The notes beneath the pieces are model-generated. The model ran no database searches. It had not been told where the DNA came from and worked only from the letters and a program-made list of their open reading frames with translations. This document shows, piece by piece, positions 33,573 to 44,974 of a stretch of DNA of 64,000 nt (its first letter is position 1; each line of letters starts with the position of its first letter). A program made the translations under genes and the position numbers. This stretch comes from Galerina marginata (taxonomy: Eukaryota; Basidiomycota; Agaricomycetes; Agaricales; Galerinaceae): the NCBI GenBank assembly GCA_023014335.1, contig JAECYW010000002.1, forward strand, positions 558,001 through 622,000, given 5' to 3'.

Positions 33573-35019
33573 ATGTCTAAATTTCCTGAGGAACGCCTCG
33601 ACCTGTCTGCTGAACAAGGATTTGGATACTTCCCTGCCTACCCAGGACTCGCTCTGAAGCAGAACCGCTACAAAGTCATTAGAAAACTTGGATTTGGGCC
33701 CCGCTCGTCCGTCTGGCTGGCCACAGATTTAACGTATGATTGTTACCTTCTGCGCATTCCATCGCAACTAACAGTCGAATTAGAGGAGATTTTGGATATA
33801 CGGCTATAAAAATACTCACAGTACATGCTACTGGTCAGAAAACGAACGAGCTCTCCACTTTGCAAGCCATCAAGGCGGCTTTCCCCACCGATTTACCCAA
33901 CCTTCATGATAACTTTGTAGAGGAAAGCCACCACGGGCAGCATCAATGCTTCGTGCTTTCTGTGCTAGGTCCCGACGTGGAAACTTTGCAACTTACTTCG
34001 CCGACAAAGTCTCTCCCAGTCCACGTCGTCAGTAAAATCATCTCATCAGTCCTGGAACCACTTTCAACGCTACACAACGCTGGTACAATTCATGGCGGTC
34101 AGTCTGCATAGTGCCTGATATTTACAATGTCTGACAAATATCCTGACAGCCATAACGGCTGATAATCTTTTGTTCTTTGTTGGGCAGAGAGTCGAGGATC
34201 TAGATCCTACATTGGCCAAGTTGCCCCCATCCGTCGTCCAAGAAAAGGTCACTGTGAGCGGGGTTGAATATCCCATCGTCCTTTCGCAACCTATTCCTCA
34301 TGGGTACAAGTGGAACGAGAAACAAGAGAGCATCGCAGATTGCGGCATCTATTTGAGTAACGTCGGCCATGGTAAGCCCTACGCCTTCTCACTCTCGTCC
34401 ATAGCTGAATGTTTGCAGCCCAAAGTGTACGTAACAACCCGGCATGGGAGAAGACTGGCGCAAACCCAGCTCTTCGTCCGCCTGAAGTCATTTTAGGCAC
34501 GGACTTCAATATTAAGACCGATATTTGGATGCTTGGTTGTGCGGTAGGTACACATTCAACGTTATTTTTCCATCGTCTTACCCACCTTTCTCAGACATAC
34601 CAATTACTTACGGGAGAACCCCTTGTCCCGCCCGCCATCGCTGAAGATGACAATGACCAGCTCGGATGGGTGATGGGCCTGACGCGTGATCGTATCAAAG
34701 AAGCGATAGCCCTGAAATCTAAAAATCGAGACGACTTCTTTACCGATGAAGGTAGGACTTACTTTCATTTTCTCCCAAAATCTTAGGTCTAATCCAACCA
34801 CACCCACCAGGGATATTTTTTGAGGATATTCCCGAAACCGACCTCGCAGCTGCATTGAAAGCCAGCGGCAAAGTGGCCGAACAGGATATCCCTGAAACTG
34901 TCAAGTTTATTGAGAGATGCTTAACTCTAGATCCTGCCGACAGACCAGATGTGAATGCATTGCATAATGAGCGCTGGGTACAGAAAGGATTGGCTTGTTC
35001 TTGTGGTTACTGCGGATGA
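33573..35019 (+). CDS. SRPK-like pseudokinase
   Basis: Six exons (33573-33733, 33784-34097, 34150-34371, 34419-34543, 34595-34751, 34811-35019) join in phase. The start resembles SRPKs (EQGFGYFPAYPG, YKVIRKLGFGPRSSVWLA glycine loop, AIK lysine at about residue 63). The catalytic loop, normally HxDxxxxN, reads IHGAITADN: the catalytic Asp is Ala159. The DFG position reads ADCG (Asp222 kept, Phe to Cys). The C-lobe with APE-like RPPEVILG and DIWMLGCA is preserved, as is CLTLDPADRP. Loss of the catalytic base suggests an inactive or scaffold kinase. The family is SRPK-related and expanded in Agaricomycetes. It is convergent with the FunK1 gene, 182 bp from its 3' end. Confidence 0.88.
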
Positions 35020-35201
35020 TACCCCGGGATAGCCAATGATTTGATTATTGAGGCTTCGTTCAGTGGGCAGTTGAAAAATGTAGATTATTATTTAGGAAGA
35101 AATACAACTAGCTCTAAATCTAGCAGACCTAACGCAGAGGTACAAGAAAAGGGCGATCATAATGATGCACCCTGACTTAACATTCAAGCATCATCAGCAA
35201 A

Positions 35202-37387
35202 CTACTCAGACACTGCACTCGACATAGGGCCGAAGTCAATAAGAACGCCTATATCGTCCTTGACATCCTCCAGTCCAATCATGGTAGCCGGAGTTCCGAT
35301 TTCTGGCGATGACACAGAAGAGGTATATGAGAGTAAATCTGCATCGTCGACCTGAGTACTCTCTTCCACGTCCAGATCGCGAATAGCGTCGTCAAAGAAT
35401 TGCAGGAAGTTTGCATAATCGACCTCAGGCGGTGACTGTCTGAGGTGTGGAACCTGATTGAAGACATTGAACCTAATCCACATGTATGAAACCAGAAATT
35501 TCCTAAGGTTCTGTATCAAACTCGAGAAGGTCTCTCCGAAGTAAGGCGTTACTAGGTCGTCGTCGGGCTGTAGCATGCTTAAAAAATCGTTCTTGGCTTT
35601 GGCAGAGCGCAAGGGGTCGTCAGAATCCCAGTCAGTCAGCCAAGCAGGGTTTTGGCCGACTGGGGTATGTGGTCCCTGGTAGACGGAACAGACATAGCAC
35701 AGGATATAAAAGAAAGACTCCAGGTCATCCAGATAATCAGTATGGATCAGGGCAACAGTACTCGTGAGCAGCGAGGTGGATTTGAAAGTATTATCTCCCT
35801 GAGTTCACATCAGTACAGTGGTTCGTTTGAATAAGATGAAAGGGGCGAAGCTACCGTCAAGTAGTTGGGATATGAGAACGCAGCTGGGTTGGGGCCAATC
35901 CTCTTGGCTCGTTTTAACCCGACAAGAACGCCACGATTCCCAACTGGGCTGCCTGGTTGCCCAATCATGACATTTTTCGGTCGGATGTCTCGATGCCAGA
36001 TGCCAGCTTTCCAGAGATTAGCATGTCCTGAACAAAAAAAAGAGGGTAAATAAAAAAAGAAACGCAAATACCGCGCAGAGATCCAAGTACCTGCAATCGC
36101 GTCTCGAAACGCACATAAAAACTCCATACGATCGTTGAACTGGAGAATAGACCTCTCGTAATGTTCGAGGAACAGGTAGCACTTCTTATTTAGCAGCGGA
36201 TAGAAAAAATGTGGACAGTTCACCAGCCTCTGTTGCTTCACAACAGAGAGGAAGGTACCTTCAAAGTGGCCGACCATACGTCCGACTCCTGGAAGCCCCT
36301 GGGTATCGCGATAGGACATCCATTCAAGGTCTTGGGGCAACTTGCACACACGAGTGGCGAAGCTCCTGACCAAACAGATACGTCCTTGTTCGTCCATAAC
36401 TTTCCAGCAAGTCGACCCTTCGCCCACTAGTTTTGGGTTGATATAAACCGGAGAATCCCCAACAATCCTGAGAGATGTGGACCCATAAGACACATATCGA
36501 ACCCCATCTTTCCAGAAAACGCTGGGGTCAAACCCCAGAGCACCCGATGCTTGAATCGCGATCCGTACAAATGCCAAGGGATTCTTGTGGATATGTACTG
36601 GGTAAGAGAATGTGACTCCATTTTTGTCAAATATGAAGACCTGAACATGCTTTTCGGTTAGCAGAAGACAGGGAACTATGTCACGGTTGTGCTGTTGCAG
36701 GAAACATTGTCTAAAATAAATTATACATAAGAATGGGAAATTTTCATTGAAAATGGAAATAAATTGGACTCACTTGGCATAAATGGCTGATTGAAGAATA
36801 TCGCTTCCAAGCCAACGGTCTTTTTCTAGCTTTATTTCGATCGGCGTAGCGTAATTTTGATAGCCTGGACTGGTACCTCCGTGTCGATGACCCGATAAGC
36901 TCTCGATACACATGGCAAGGGCGGGGAAAGCGTTGAATTGACGCGTTTCTCGAGGAAGACAAACGATCGTTCGATCGGCAGAGACATTAGACCAGACCAG
37001 AAGGGCGTTTAATATGCGTTGGAACGCCTCCTGAAAGAAATCTCTGGAGGTAGGATCCTCGGGAAGGTCAATCCACCTGCTGCTGCTTCTATCGTATAAG
37101 CCACATGAGTCAATAAACTCTTCAATCCTACGTTCTCCTTCATCAGTGAGCGGGGGACAAGAAAGGGGGTCTTCGCGAGTATAGTAGGTGCGTTGGAATA
37201 GCTCCGCTTCGAGAGTAGAAAGCTCCTTCTCGTCGATTAGACGGTTAATTTCGAGCGAACTCGGGTATTGCTTCACGGGACCACAGTCCGTTGACCAACC
37301 CACAGAATTCAGAGGGACAGGTTCAGCTACGACATTGGTTTGCCACCAATCCGAAGCAGGATTCACGAGCAACGAATCAGCAACCAT
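35202..37387 (-). CDS. FunK1-type fungal protein kinase
   Basis: Exons 37387-36774, 36710-36091, 36027-35855 and 35798-35202 join in phase to 667 residues. The first 300 or so residues are the usual alpha/beta N-terminal part, including a CLLLTEKHVQVFIFDKNG-like stretch. The kinase portion has the catalytic loop WHRDIRPKNVMI with HRD intact. The position of the metal-binding DFG-type Asp reads GVLVGLKRAKR, where GVLIDWD-like sequence is usual, so that Asp appears replaced. The C-terminal DDLESFFYIL box is typical of FunK1. The start is uncertain. The same frame extends to about 37516 without an ATG, preceded by a possible 3' splice site (TTCTACAG), so an upstream exon may exist. Role unknown; the family is massively expanded in mushrooms. 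Confidence 0.85.
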
Positions 37388-38377
37388 TGAGCGAATAAGA
37401 GTAGACGTCGACAAGCAATCGATGGGTTCCCAAGCTATGTTGGCTGAGTGGGCGCGAAAGGAAAGGCAGAGTTCACCCGAACATGGTGCTTTTAAGCATT
37501 TCTCGAGATGCCACAAGAGTCACTGTAGAAGCAGGGGACAATGGCCCTAACAAGTGGGTCTAGGATGACAACGAGGTGCCACAGCAAAGCGCCCAACACA
37601 ACCTGCAGGCTGCGGCGCATGTGTAGGCATGTACCCAGAGTTGAGCAACGTTGAGTACTTCCAAGGAAACCTGCACTACGAGAAATGAGCTCGAATCCTG
37701 ACCTTTAGAAATACAGACCAGAACACGAGAGCCAACCACAACGGAAACCTCTGGCATGGGTCATTTGCGTTGACTAGGTTGTGCCACCCGCAATTTTGGA
37801 ATTTGGATGCGCCGGGTCGCTACAAGCACGCCGGACCACGAGGCCGACTTGACTACGCATTATGCCTCCCTTTCAACTTGATTTTATTCTGGAATTTATC
37901 TGGAAATCTCCTGCTCAATTTCGCTGGTTTGATTCGAATTCATAAATAATGAAAAAGAGATTACGCGCCTATCTTTCAAAGTTCCATTTCGATAACAAGT
38001 CCCACCAGCGCTTCTCCCTGTCAAAGCGCCAGGTTTGTAACTTGGCTTCCGTCACTTGACCGGTAGCTTGACCTCGCATTACCACCTTCCATTGAGATTT
38101 TCGCACAAAGATCCGACGCATCCCTCCCTTCCCTTTCATTCGAGTGTCGTAAAGGACAGGAAGATTCTCACTGTTTGTCGTCGCTGTGGCACATTTAAAT
38201 TTGGGTTTCGGACTGGCGGTCATGCGGTCTCGACCACGTGCGGAAGAGTATATTTAGGCCAGAACTGAATGCACTGACCATTGGTATTACTCCTCCCCAA
38301 CCCAACCTCTCTGTGCTCCAATTCCCAACAATCTCAGCGCTTACCTCCGACACGATCAAGGGCGTTCGACGACAGTC
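37388..38377. other. intergenic with one short candidate frame
   Basis: The left part is the FunK1 promoter or a missing first exon. A minus-strand frame of 84 codons with an ATG (37969-38223) encodes a basic peptide ending in a Trp-rich segment (RWWDLLSKWNFER). I recognise no family, and it may be chance. The right end is the promoter of the DAP-like gene. Confidence 0.35.
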
Positions 38378-38864
38378 ATGGCCGACGCGATCCTTGTCCA
38401 GCATCCTCCTGCTAGTAAGTCGACATTCAGACGACTGGAGCGCGACATAACGCGGAGCTAATGGTAACTTGCAGTGAAAGTAGGAGGCAGGCGCCTCTCC
38501 ATCTCCGCCAAGCCTAAGCCGCAGCACCACGCGTACGTCGCTTTGTGTTCTTTGTGAAAAAACAGGTCTGAAGGTCGGGCCACATAGAGAGGCGAATAAA
38601 CCCGAGGCCCCGACCGACCAAACCCCCGCTCCAGACTACCCCAGGCCTGCTCCACCGACGGGTGAGCCAGAGGCTCCTCACCACCACCAGCATAACGAGG
38701 AAGAGGCCCCACCCAAGAAAGAAAGGACGGAAAAGAAACTGCAGGAGCTTGCCCATAGGAAAGTCGAAATGACCAGACCCACCCGCGATGTTCCCTCGGC
38801 GAGCAAGGGGCATACGACAAATATGAGGATCGGTCAACCTGCAGGCAAAGGTTTGGGCATTTGA
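38378..38864 (+). CDS. DAP (death-associated protein 1)-like small protein
   Basis: Exons 38378-38414, 38475-38532 and 38588-38864 join in phase across introns of 60 and 55 bp to give 123 residues. The N-terminus contains QHPPAMKVGGRRL, which matches the conserved HPPAVKAGG segment of animal DAP/DAP1. The C-terminal region is Lys/Pro-rich and disordered and ends near NMRIGQPAGKGLGI, recalling the IQQPRK tail of DAP. Animal DAP1 is an mTOR-regulated autophagy modulator, and its relatives bind dormant ribosomes with the tail in the exit tunnel. That role here is inference. The alternative splice acceptor nearer exon 2 would give a 33-bp intron and a stop, so I preferred the 55-bp intron. Confidence 0.72.
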
Positions 38865-39152
38865 AGACATTGTGTTTTTGACGGAAAGTTTCGTGTCGTG
38901 TTGTAATGATTTGTATCTGCTCGCTAGTCACCGCCTTGTGTAAGATATCTGTCGTCATTGTCTCTGTAATTGTAATTCCTGGCAGAGTTGCTAGTGTAAA
39001 TCAGAATCAAAAATATTACCCGTGTACAACAAGCTTCCCAGCTAATGCTAGCCAAAGTGGAATGGCTGGGACATGAAGAGCATGTGTATATTGCATATGC
39101 ATGAACCATATTTGCGCGTAGAGATGTAAAGGAAGAAATGCACAAAATACAA

Positions 39153-40117
39153 TCATCCAAGGAAAGCTTTTGCTTTCTTGCCCCTAACTTTCTTCGTTGG
39201 TGTAGGCTTGGGCTCTCTTTGAGCAGCAATGAGCGCGGAAACACGGGCAATGGCAGCCTGAAAACAGACGGTGTGTTAGCATTAGACTCACTGATAAGAA
39301 CATGATTTGAAAGAATGAAAGAAGGGAAAAAGCCTAGAGATGTGATCGCCAAAGAGTCGGATCGTCCGCGTAGAGCAATGAACGGCGCCCGATAGCGACA
39401 TGGCGGATATCCATTGGAGTTTGATCGGTTCCAACGGAGGGGTTAATGTTGCAAACGTGTCCACGCCCTTCCTTCAATAGCTTTTCAGCTGTTCCAGAGG
39501 GTTCTAACGAGAGTGCGTATTTTTGTTCCAGAGGGAGATGGTCGAGAATTAAAACGAAACCAGAGAAACCAGACGAGGCAAAAAATGAAACTAAACAACA
39601 CGAAAACCAGGACACTCACAGTGCGGAGGTCGGGTCGGTATCCGCGCTTAGCAGTGGAAGAAGCGATTCCAATGGCGCGACGGCCTCCCGATCGTGGGCG
39701 GATAGATGATGAAGCGTAGGAAGACGAGACGGAGTGGGGGGAGGCCTTGGTCTTGCGTGTAACAATTTTGATGTTTCCACCTTGCTCCTTGACGTCGATG
39801 GTCTAGAAACAATCGCAACTAACGTTCGGATCTGGATGATTATGACAATCATTGCTTCGAAACGCACCTTGGAGTTGGCAAGGCCGGAGTATTTGAAAGA
39901 ATTTAGGTTACGGAGGTTTCCCTACTTCCAATATCAGCACCTACAACAAAACAATCCAACCGATGGCACCTACGGGCTCCTTGGAGAAGACGGGTCCTTC
40001 AACCACCCGTTTCACGAGGAACGAGTTGTTTTTCTATGAAATATATCAGGGTTTGTAAGGATAACAATGCAGAAGTAAACGTACACGGAGAAGGAGCCAT
40101 TGGAGATCGTTCGACAT
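39153..40117 (-). CDS. 60S ribosomal protein L28 (eL28)
   Basis: Five exons (40117-40085, 40033-39974, 39921-39868, 39802-39620, 39257-39153) encode 144 residues. The sequence MSNDLQWLLLRKNNSFLVKR, EGPVFSKEP, GNLRNLNSFKYSGLANSK and TIDVKEQGG, then RGYRPDLRT and a Lys-rich tail, is the eL28 pattern. The protein belongs to the large ribosomal subunit. The first three introns are about 51-65 bp, but the fourth is 362 bp and thus far longer than its neighbours. It is convergent with the DAP-like gene, 288 bp away. Confidence 0.93.
39258..39619 (-). other. unusually long intron 4 of eL28 gene, possible ncRNA host
   Basis: The intron is 362 bp against about 50-65 bp for the other introns. It starts GTGAGT and ends TTTTCAG. 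It contains a 93-codon frame with no recognisable domain and a small AGCTGAAAAGCT stem-loop. Ribosomal-protein introns often host snoRNAs. I found no clean C/D boxes, and an H/ACA assignment is unproven. Confidence 0.4.
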
Positions 40118-40460
40118 TTTGAAAGATTTTGCTTGAGGAACGGGCTTCACGACGAGGACCGAGCAACCAAATTCGTTCGGTGGCTGAGAGAAACTGTACA
40201 GTTGACTCCTGCATAATAGCGACAAACACTAGGCTTCGTTTTGACCCAATTCGGTCGACCATCGTGCAAGTCGCAAAATTAAACTCGTTCACTCCTGTTT
40301 CTATGCATTTTATTACTGGGAACTCTACGGTGGCTCGCCTACTTAATTTACTCAGGTAAAATTTGACCCTTTCAAATAAAATACCAATAAACGGGCAAAG
40401 CAAATCTTTTTCTGTTCAAGCCATTTGTTGAAATGAAAGCCCTGTTTGCCTCAGTGCTCT
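40118..40460. other. intergenic, eL28 promoter
   Basis: These 343 bp upstream of eL28 and downstream of the thioesterase hold no gene that I can see. Confidence 0.5.
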
Positions 40461-41068
40461 TCATAGCTTTGCAGCCTCTTTCGAAATTGACTTCAATAAC
40501 TTTCCTAGACCGACCTTTGTCTCCTCTGCCATCTGTGTGCTTTTCCGAGATACACTGCCCACAAACACATGCGTGTATCCGCCAACAGCAGCTGGTCCAT
40601 CCTTGCCCTGCTCAAATACTCCCACTTCATACGATACGGAACTGCTCCCTAGCTTGTTGACGCGCAACCCAAGGTCGAGAACTTGAGGGAAGGAAAGAGG
40701 TGAGAAGAACTGATATTTTGGTCGACCGCTTCAGTTTTGAAGCCACTCGGACGAGAGAGGACCAAGCACGCACCTGGCAATATGAAGAGACGACGAGGCC
40801 GATGAGAGGTGAAGAGGCTGGGTTCAACCCGCAATTCTCGATGAGGTAGGTGTTGACGATCGAGTCGAATAAGTGGTAGTAAATCGAGTTGTTTATGTGC
40901 GAATACTGGTCATTGTCACTCCTACGATTTAAACCAGAAGATAGAGAAGCTATGAATCAGATGCGTCTGGTTCCCGAGTTGGGCTGAGCTCACCAACCAT
41001 CTCGTTCGGTATGGAAGGAAGTAGATATAGTCCGAACGCGTACGTGCTCTGAGATTCGGCTCTGTCAT
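40461..41068 (-). CDS. hotdog-fold acyl-CoA thioesterase-like protein
   Basis: Exons 41068-40998, 40921-40774 and 40709-40461 join in phase to 155 residues. The sequence RWSDNDQYSHINNSIYYHLF is the active-site strand and helix of 4HBT-type (YbgC-like) thioesterases, with the conserved Asp-x-x-x-H-x-N pattern. It is followed by SSYCQFFSPLSFPQVLDLGL and VGGYTHVFVGSVSRKSTQM. The enzyme would hydrolyse acyl-CoA or a related thioester, with substrate unknown. I chose the ATG at 41068 as the only in-frame ATG before the domain; an extra upstream exon cannot be excluded. No targeting sequence is obvious. Confidence 0.85.
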
Positions 41069-42657
41069 ATTTCCACTGAGGCACAAGATAGCAAGATAGA
41101 GAGGTCTAAGCAAGGAAAGTTATAAGTGAAGCAACAATAAACGTATAGCCTAGCCCAGATAAAGCACTTTCGACGATATTCGCCGACGCAGAGAAATACG
41201 GAGAAGAGCGTTCAGTCCAAGGTGATCGGGTATTGAGCTTCCCGTCAACTGCAACCGTGTACCGATTCGGCTGTGCCCGGACAGACGCTTTCTTCCACCT
41301 TTGCCTGACCAGACCTTAGCCTTGCAATTATCTTTTGAGTTGTCTGGAATGTACTCTAGATCTGACTGGTTGACTAGGTTTTTACCTATTCTCAAGCCCC
41401 TCGAGCTCAGGTTTGAGATAAATTCTGGTGGCATTCGTCTTCGAGTCATTCTGGTGGGTCAGATAATAATGAGCAAACTTCTGAATCCCAACACTCTTTC
41501 TCTCCAATCCTCCAAGAAGCAACACCGCACCTGGCCCCTAGCTCTAGCTCATTTTCGTAAATCCACTTGCCTACCTATGTCGCTACCAACCTCAACTCGA
41601 ATCCGACCTCTCTCCTGACCCTATAATCACTGTTGTATCAGCCTCTACCAAACTTTGGTCTTCGCTGGCGGAAGCAACCCCTCTATCTTCTTGGAAAAAT
41701 ACGCTAGCGGCGGGCAAATCCGTCGCCCATGATGTTTGCTGAATTTTTACACACGAATCCAACGCTTCGTATCCTCTGGGAGGCGCGCAGCCCGTCCTCC
41801 TTCGCGCCACTACAGTCATCCTTGGCCATCCCGACTAGTCTGTCAATGCATTTGTTGATATATAGTCACTCGGCTGCTTGGTGAGGAATGAGCTATGTTC
41901 CGCCTTGATCAAGCCGGGCTGATATAAATATTTGAATTCCCTCTGGTATCTTAGGCGAATATCAGAGCGTGTCGAACCATTTCTTCCGTCCTTTCTGCAA
42001 CTATACATGAGGCATGAGGAATTTTGATACCGACGGTGAAAAAAATAGCTATTTAGACTCCTTTGGGGACAATTAACCCCCTTCGTTGACAATTTATGTG
42101 TGCCTCTGCTTCGGGTTCACGAATTCAAGGAGCTTACCATTCAGGACTATATTAGCAGCTCTCAAGCCGCCGCCACCTTTATCAGGAAGTGTTTGACCTC
42201 AATCCGGATGAACGACAGTCTGCTTTGCACCTCCTAGTAGTCGAAAGGTTTAATGGTTAAAATAGACCTTTGATAACTGCATACTGTCCGTTTGTCAGGG
42301 CTTGTCTTGATGTAATTGCCAACCTTTTTCACTGTTCGATGCCGAAACTACTTCCAAATTGTTCGTTAACCGTCCTTCAACAGGCTAAACACATTTTGTA
42401 CACCTAGAATATCTCATTGATTTTGTCAATCCCTAACAACCATAATTAATCTTCGCGTTGCCTAAAGGCTAAGTGCTGGTGCTTTTGAAAAATGAATTCG
42501 AGTTAGAGTAACTTCAGTAAGAAAGACCAATGAGTGTATTCGTAATCGTCCCTGAGAGATAATATATTACAGCATGTGATAGATGACCGAGATAGATATT
42601 AAATAATCCGTACGGGTACATTGGAATTTCCCGTTACGCTGAAGGTCGAGAAGATGA
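41069..42657. other. gene-poor region
   Basis: Open frames at 41301-41618 (plus) and 41592-41819 (minus) overlap and have no recognisable domain. Frame shifts within 41.47-41.85 kb on the plus strand give several short peptide blocks that may be relics. From 42.1 to 42.65 kb the sequence is AT-rich without frames. Confidence 0.4.
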
Positions 42658-43920
42658 TCAGGCAATTGTACAATTCTCGTCGCCGAGCCCTGGGAGACCG
42701 CCTGAACCATCAAGTCCCGGAGGAAGGGGACCCATTATTTCAGCCGGAGGAGTGCCATACGATTGCATCTGAGCAAACAAACGGGTGAGTTGGTGCGCAA
42801 ATAAGGAGACTTGGCTAACATACTTCGCTCATGAGGTCCACAATTTGCTTGTTATCTTCCACGTCCGTATCACTGTATCCGGGTTTCTCGAAAACTGCAA
42901 GAATCTTCCGCACACAGACCAGCTGGCTGTCGTATCTAGTCCTATCTTCTGCTGAGATGGGTGCAGGAGGCTTTTCTAAGTAAGGTGGGAACTAAACCGG
43001 GGATGTCAGTGGGCTGCATGGAGAAAATGAAGGATCCATCTTACTCCATCTGCAAGCTCCTTGAGGGGCTCATAAAGCACTTCTTTGCTCATCAGCTGGC
43101 CCATCATGTTTTCTAGGAATCCTGCTAGCTCTTTTTCGTCTTCTTGACCTTCACCCAGACCTATGTCACCTAAGGATTTCAGTAGCGCCTCAAGAGCTTC
43201 CGGATCGCTCGGCAGCCCCGAACCATCTGCTCCAGAACCGCCCTGCATATCATAATCAGCCAAGACGGCTTATCTACAAATCTACGACAACACGCACCTG
43301 GAGTTTTGACTCGCTTTCTTTCAACTTATGCATTGCCTGTTTAATCTTATCCTGGAAAGCCCCACCATCCTTGAAAGCTTCACCCTCCTTCGTGAAAGGT
43401 TCACCCAGGCCTCCAGATCCACCCTCTCCTAGGTTACCATCCATGCCCTCGACCAACATAGCTTCCCATGCAGCCTTCAAAGTGCGAGCCTGTTCTTCCT
43501 CCGTTGGATCTGATCCCGGAGTACCTTCAGCAGCCGGTGCTTCGCCTGCGATCTCGCGCATGAGACTTTCCATTCCTCGGGCGAGCTCCTTCGCAAATTC
43601 AGATGATAACGCATCTTCGTCCGCCTCATCTGCAGGATCCAGATTGCTGCCAGATCCTGGTATTGACGGCGGTAGTGCATCAACGCGTGTATTGTTTCGG
43701 GGTCGACCAAATGTTGTTGTGGTGGCGGCGCTGGGAGGAGGCGCTGGAGGAGGAGACTTTGAAGAAGCGCCAGGTCCAAATTCGGATAGAACATCTACAG
43801 ATAACTTTACTTCTCGTCGACCCCATTAAAAAGACCATACAAACCGTCAAGATCATCAAGGTCATCCTCAGCATCTGCCGTGGGCTTCTCGAGTGTGGGT
43901 TTTGAGGCGATTGTTGACAT
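42658..43920 (-). CDS. PEX19: peroxin-19 (peroxisomal membrane protein import receptor)
   Basis: Exons 43920-43845, 43794-43298, 43242-43045, 42991-42824 and 42768-42658 give 349 residues. The acidic N-terminus (EDDLDDLDD) is the Pex3-binding type. The middle is Pro/Ala-rich, and FAKELARGMESLM and FLENMMGQLMSKEVLYEPLKEL are conserved Pex19 helices. PPYLEKP and a QIVDLMSEMQSYGTPPAEIM block follow. The protein ends CTIA, a CaaX box predicted to be farnesylated. Pex19 is the cytosolic chaperone and receptor that delivers peroxisomal membrane proteins to Pex3. Length and motif order are normal. Confidence 0.94.
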
Positions 43921-44974
43921 TGTCTGTGGCGTTACACAGAAGACGTGAAAATCTTTAAGATCGGTTGAAACTGGATAACAGTAAGCGACTAAACCGTTTC
44001 AAAGACGGTTTATAGGTGTCGATGTAGATGCACAGATGGATGTTATCTTGAAAAGCTGAAAATTGAAGTAAGCCCCTAGCACGAACTGCCGGTACCCGGT
44101 CATTTGAGTCTCCGATCTAATCCAAAATGGAAACTATCACGTGATTAAGGCACCAGACGAGCGCTTGTGACCTGCGGCTTGAGCGCTTAGCCATAGCTCC
44201 TTCGAGGGCGTTTTTCGCGAGTATTGGATGGTTTCACGTCCCTGATTGTCTAGCTGCTGGGCTAATTGGGTCAGCGGAGTCCCGTTTGAAGAGTTTGTGA
44301 AATATCTGCAAAGAGCCTTGGAAGAATCGTTCGAAGCTTTTAACCGGTCTCGTGTATTTGGGCAAAAAAGTCACAATTTTGGCAGCCCACAATTTGCGAC
44401 AACTCCCCGCATATCTAAAGCCTCTTACAACTGCTAAGGGCAAAGAATTCACAGAAAGCGTGAATCACAACATGCACTCAGCATCAGGCGTCATCCTTCA
44501 ACCGGAACAATATCCCTGCTGAGAAGCCCCAAAATCCTCTCCGGACACCGCCGTTAACCACAGCAATACCTATTTAAACCCTTCTGTGTTAACCAGCCGC
44601 GACGGATAGGAGAGGCCAGTATGACTATTTAACGTGCCTCCAACATGCCATTGATGGCGATCCACGGAGTGGCAAGGGGACTGGTTATCTGTCAGGCTAG
44701 CGGCGTGATTCGGAGACTGTATTCCATTTTCTTTCGAAGTAACTGAGTGCGAGCTCCTCAAACACCATGCATCACGGGGCATCAGGACATCAGGACATTT
44801 GGCAGAACTCTAACTTATGCCGTCCATATCGTTATCTTCTAGACTTCTACTCCTGGCCAGATTTGTATAAAAGCAGCCAACCTACACGGTACACAGTCAA
44901 GCTGGTCTTTTCATCCCACTCCAACCGATATCAACGTGCGCCGGACGCCGTTGCCAACATCAGTTCTTTTCATC
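43921..44974. other. intergenic with promoter of secreted protein gene
   Basis: PEX19 promoter lies on the left. No gene is recognised at 44.0-44.8 kb. The right end contains a TATA box for the gene starting at 44975. Confidence 0.5.
44866..44873 (+). promoter_or_regulatory. TATA box (TATAAAAG)
   Basis: A consensus TATAAAAG lies 102 bp before the ATG at 44975. That spacing fits a short 5' UTR and suggests a strongly regulated secreted-protein promoter. Confidence 0.6.

Noticed and set aside
38533..38565. 33-bp intron in the DAP-like gene
   Set aside because: Too short for this genome and leads to a stop; the 55-bp alternative keeps the frame.
39334..39615. Intron frame of eL28 as a separate gene
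   Set aside because: It lies wholly inside an intron, has no ATG at the start of the frame and no recognised domain; kept only as part of the long-intron observation.
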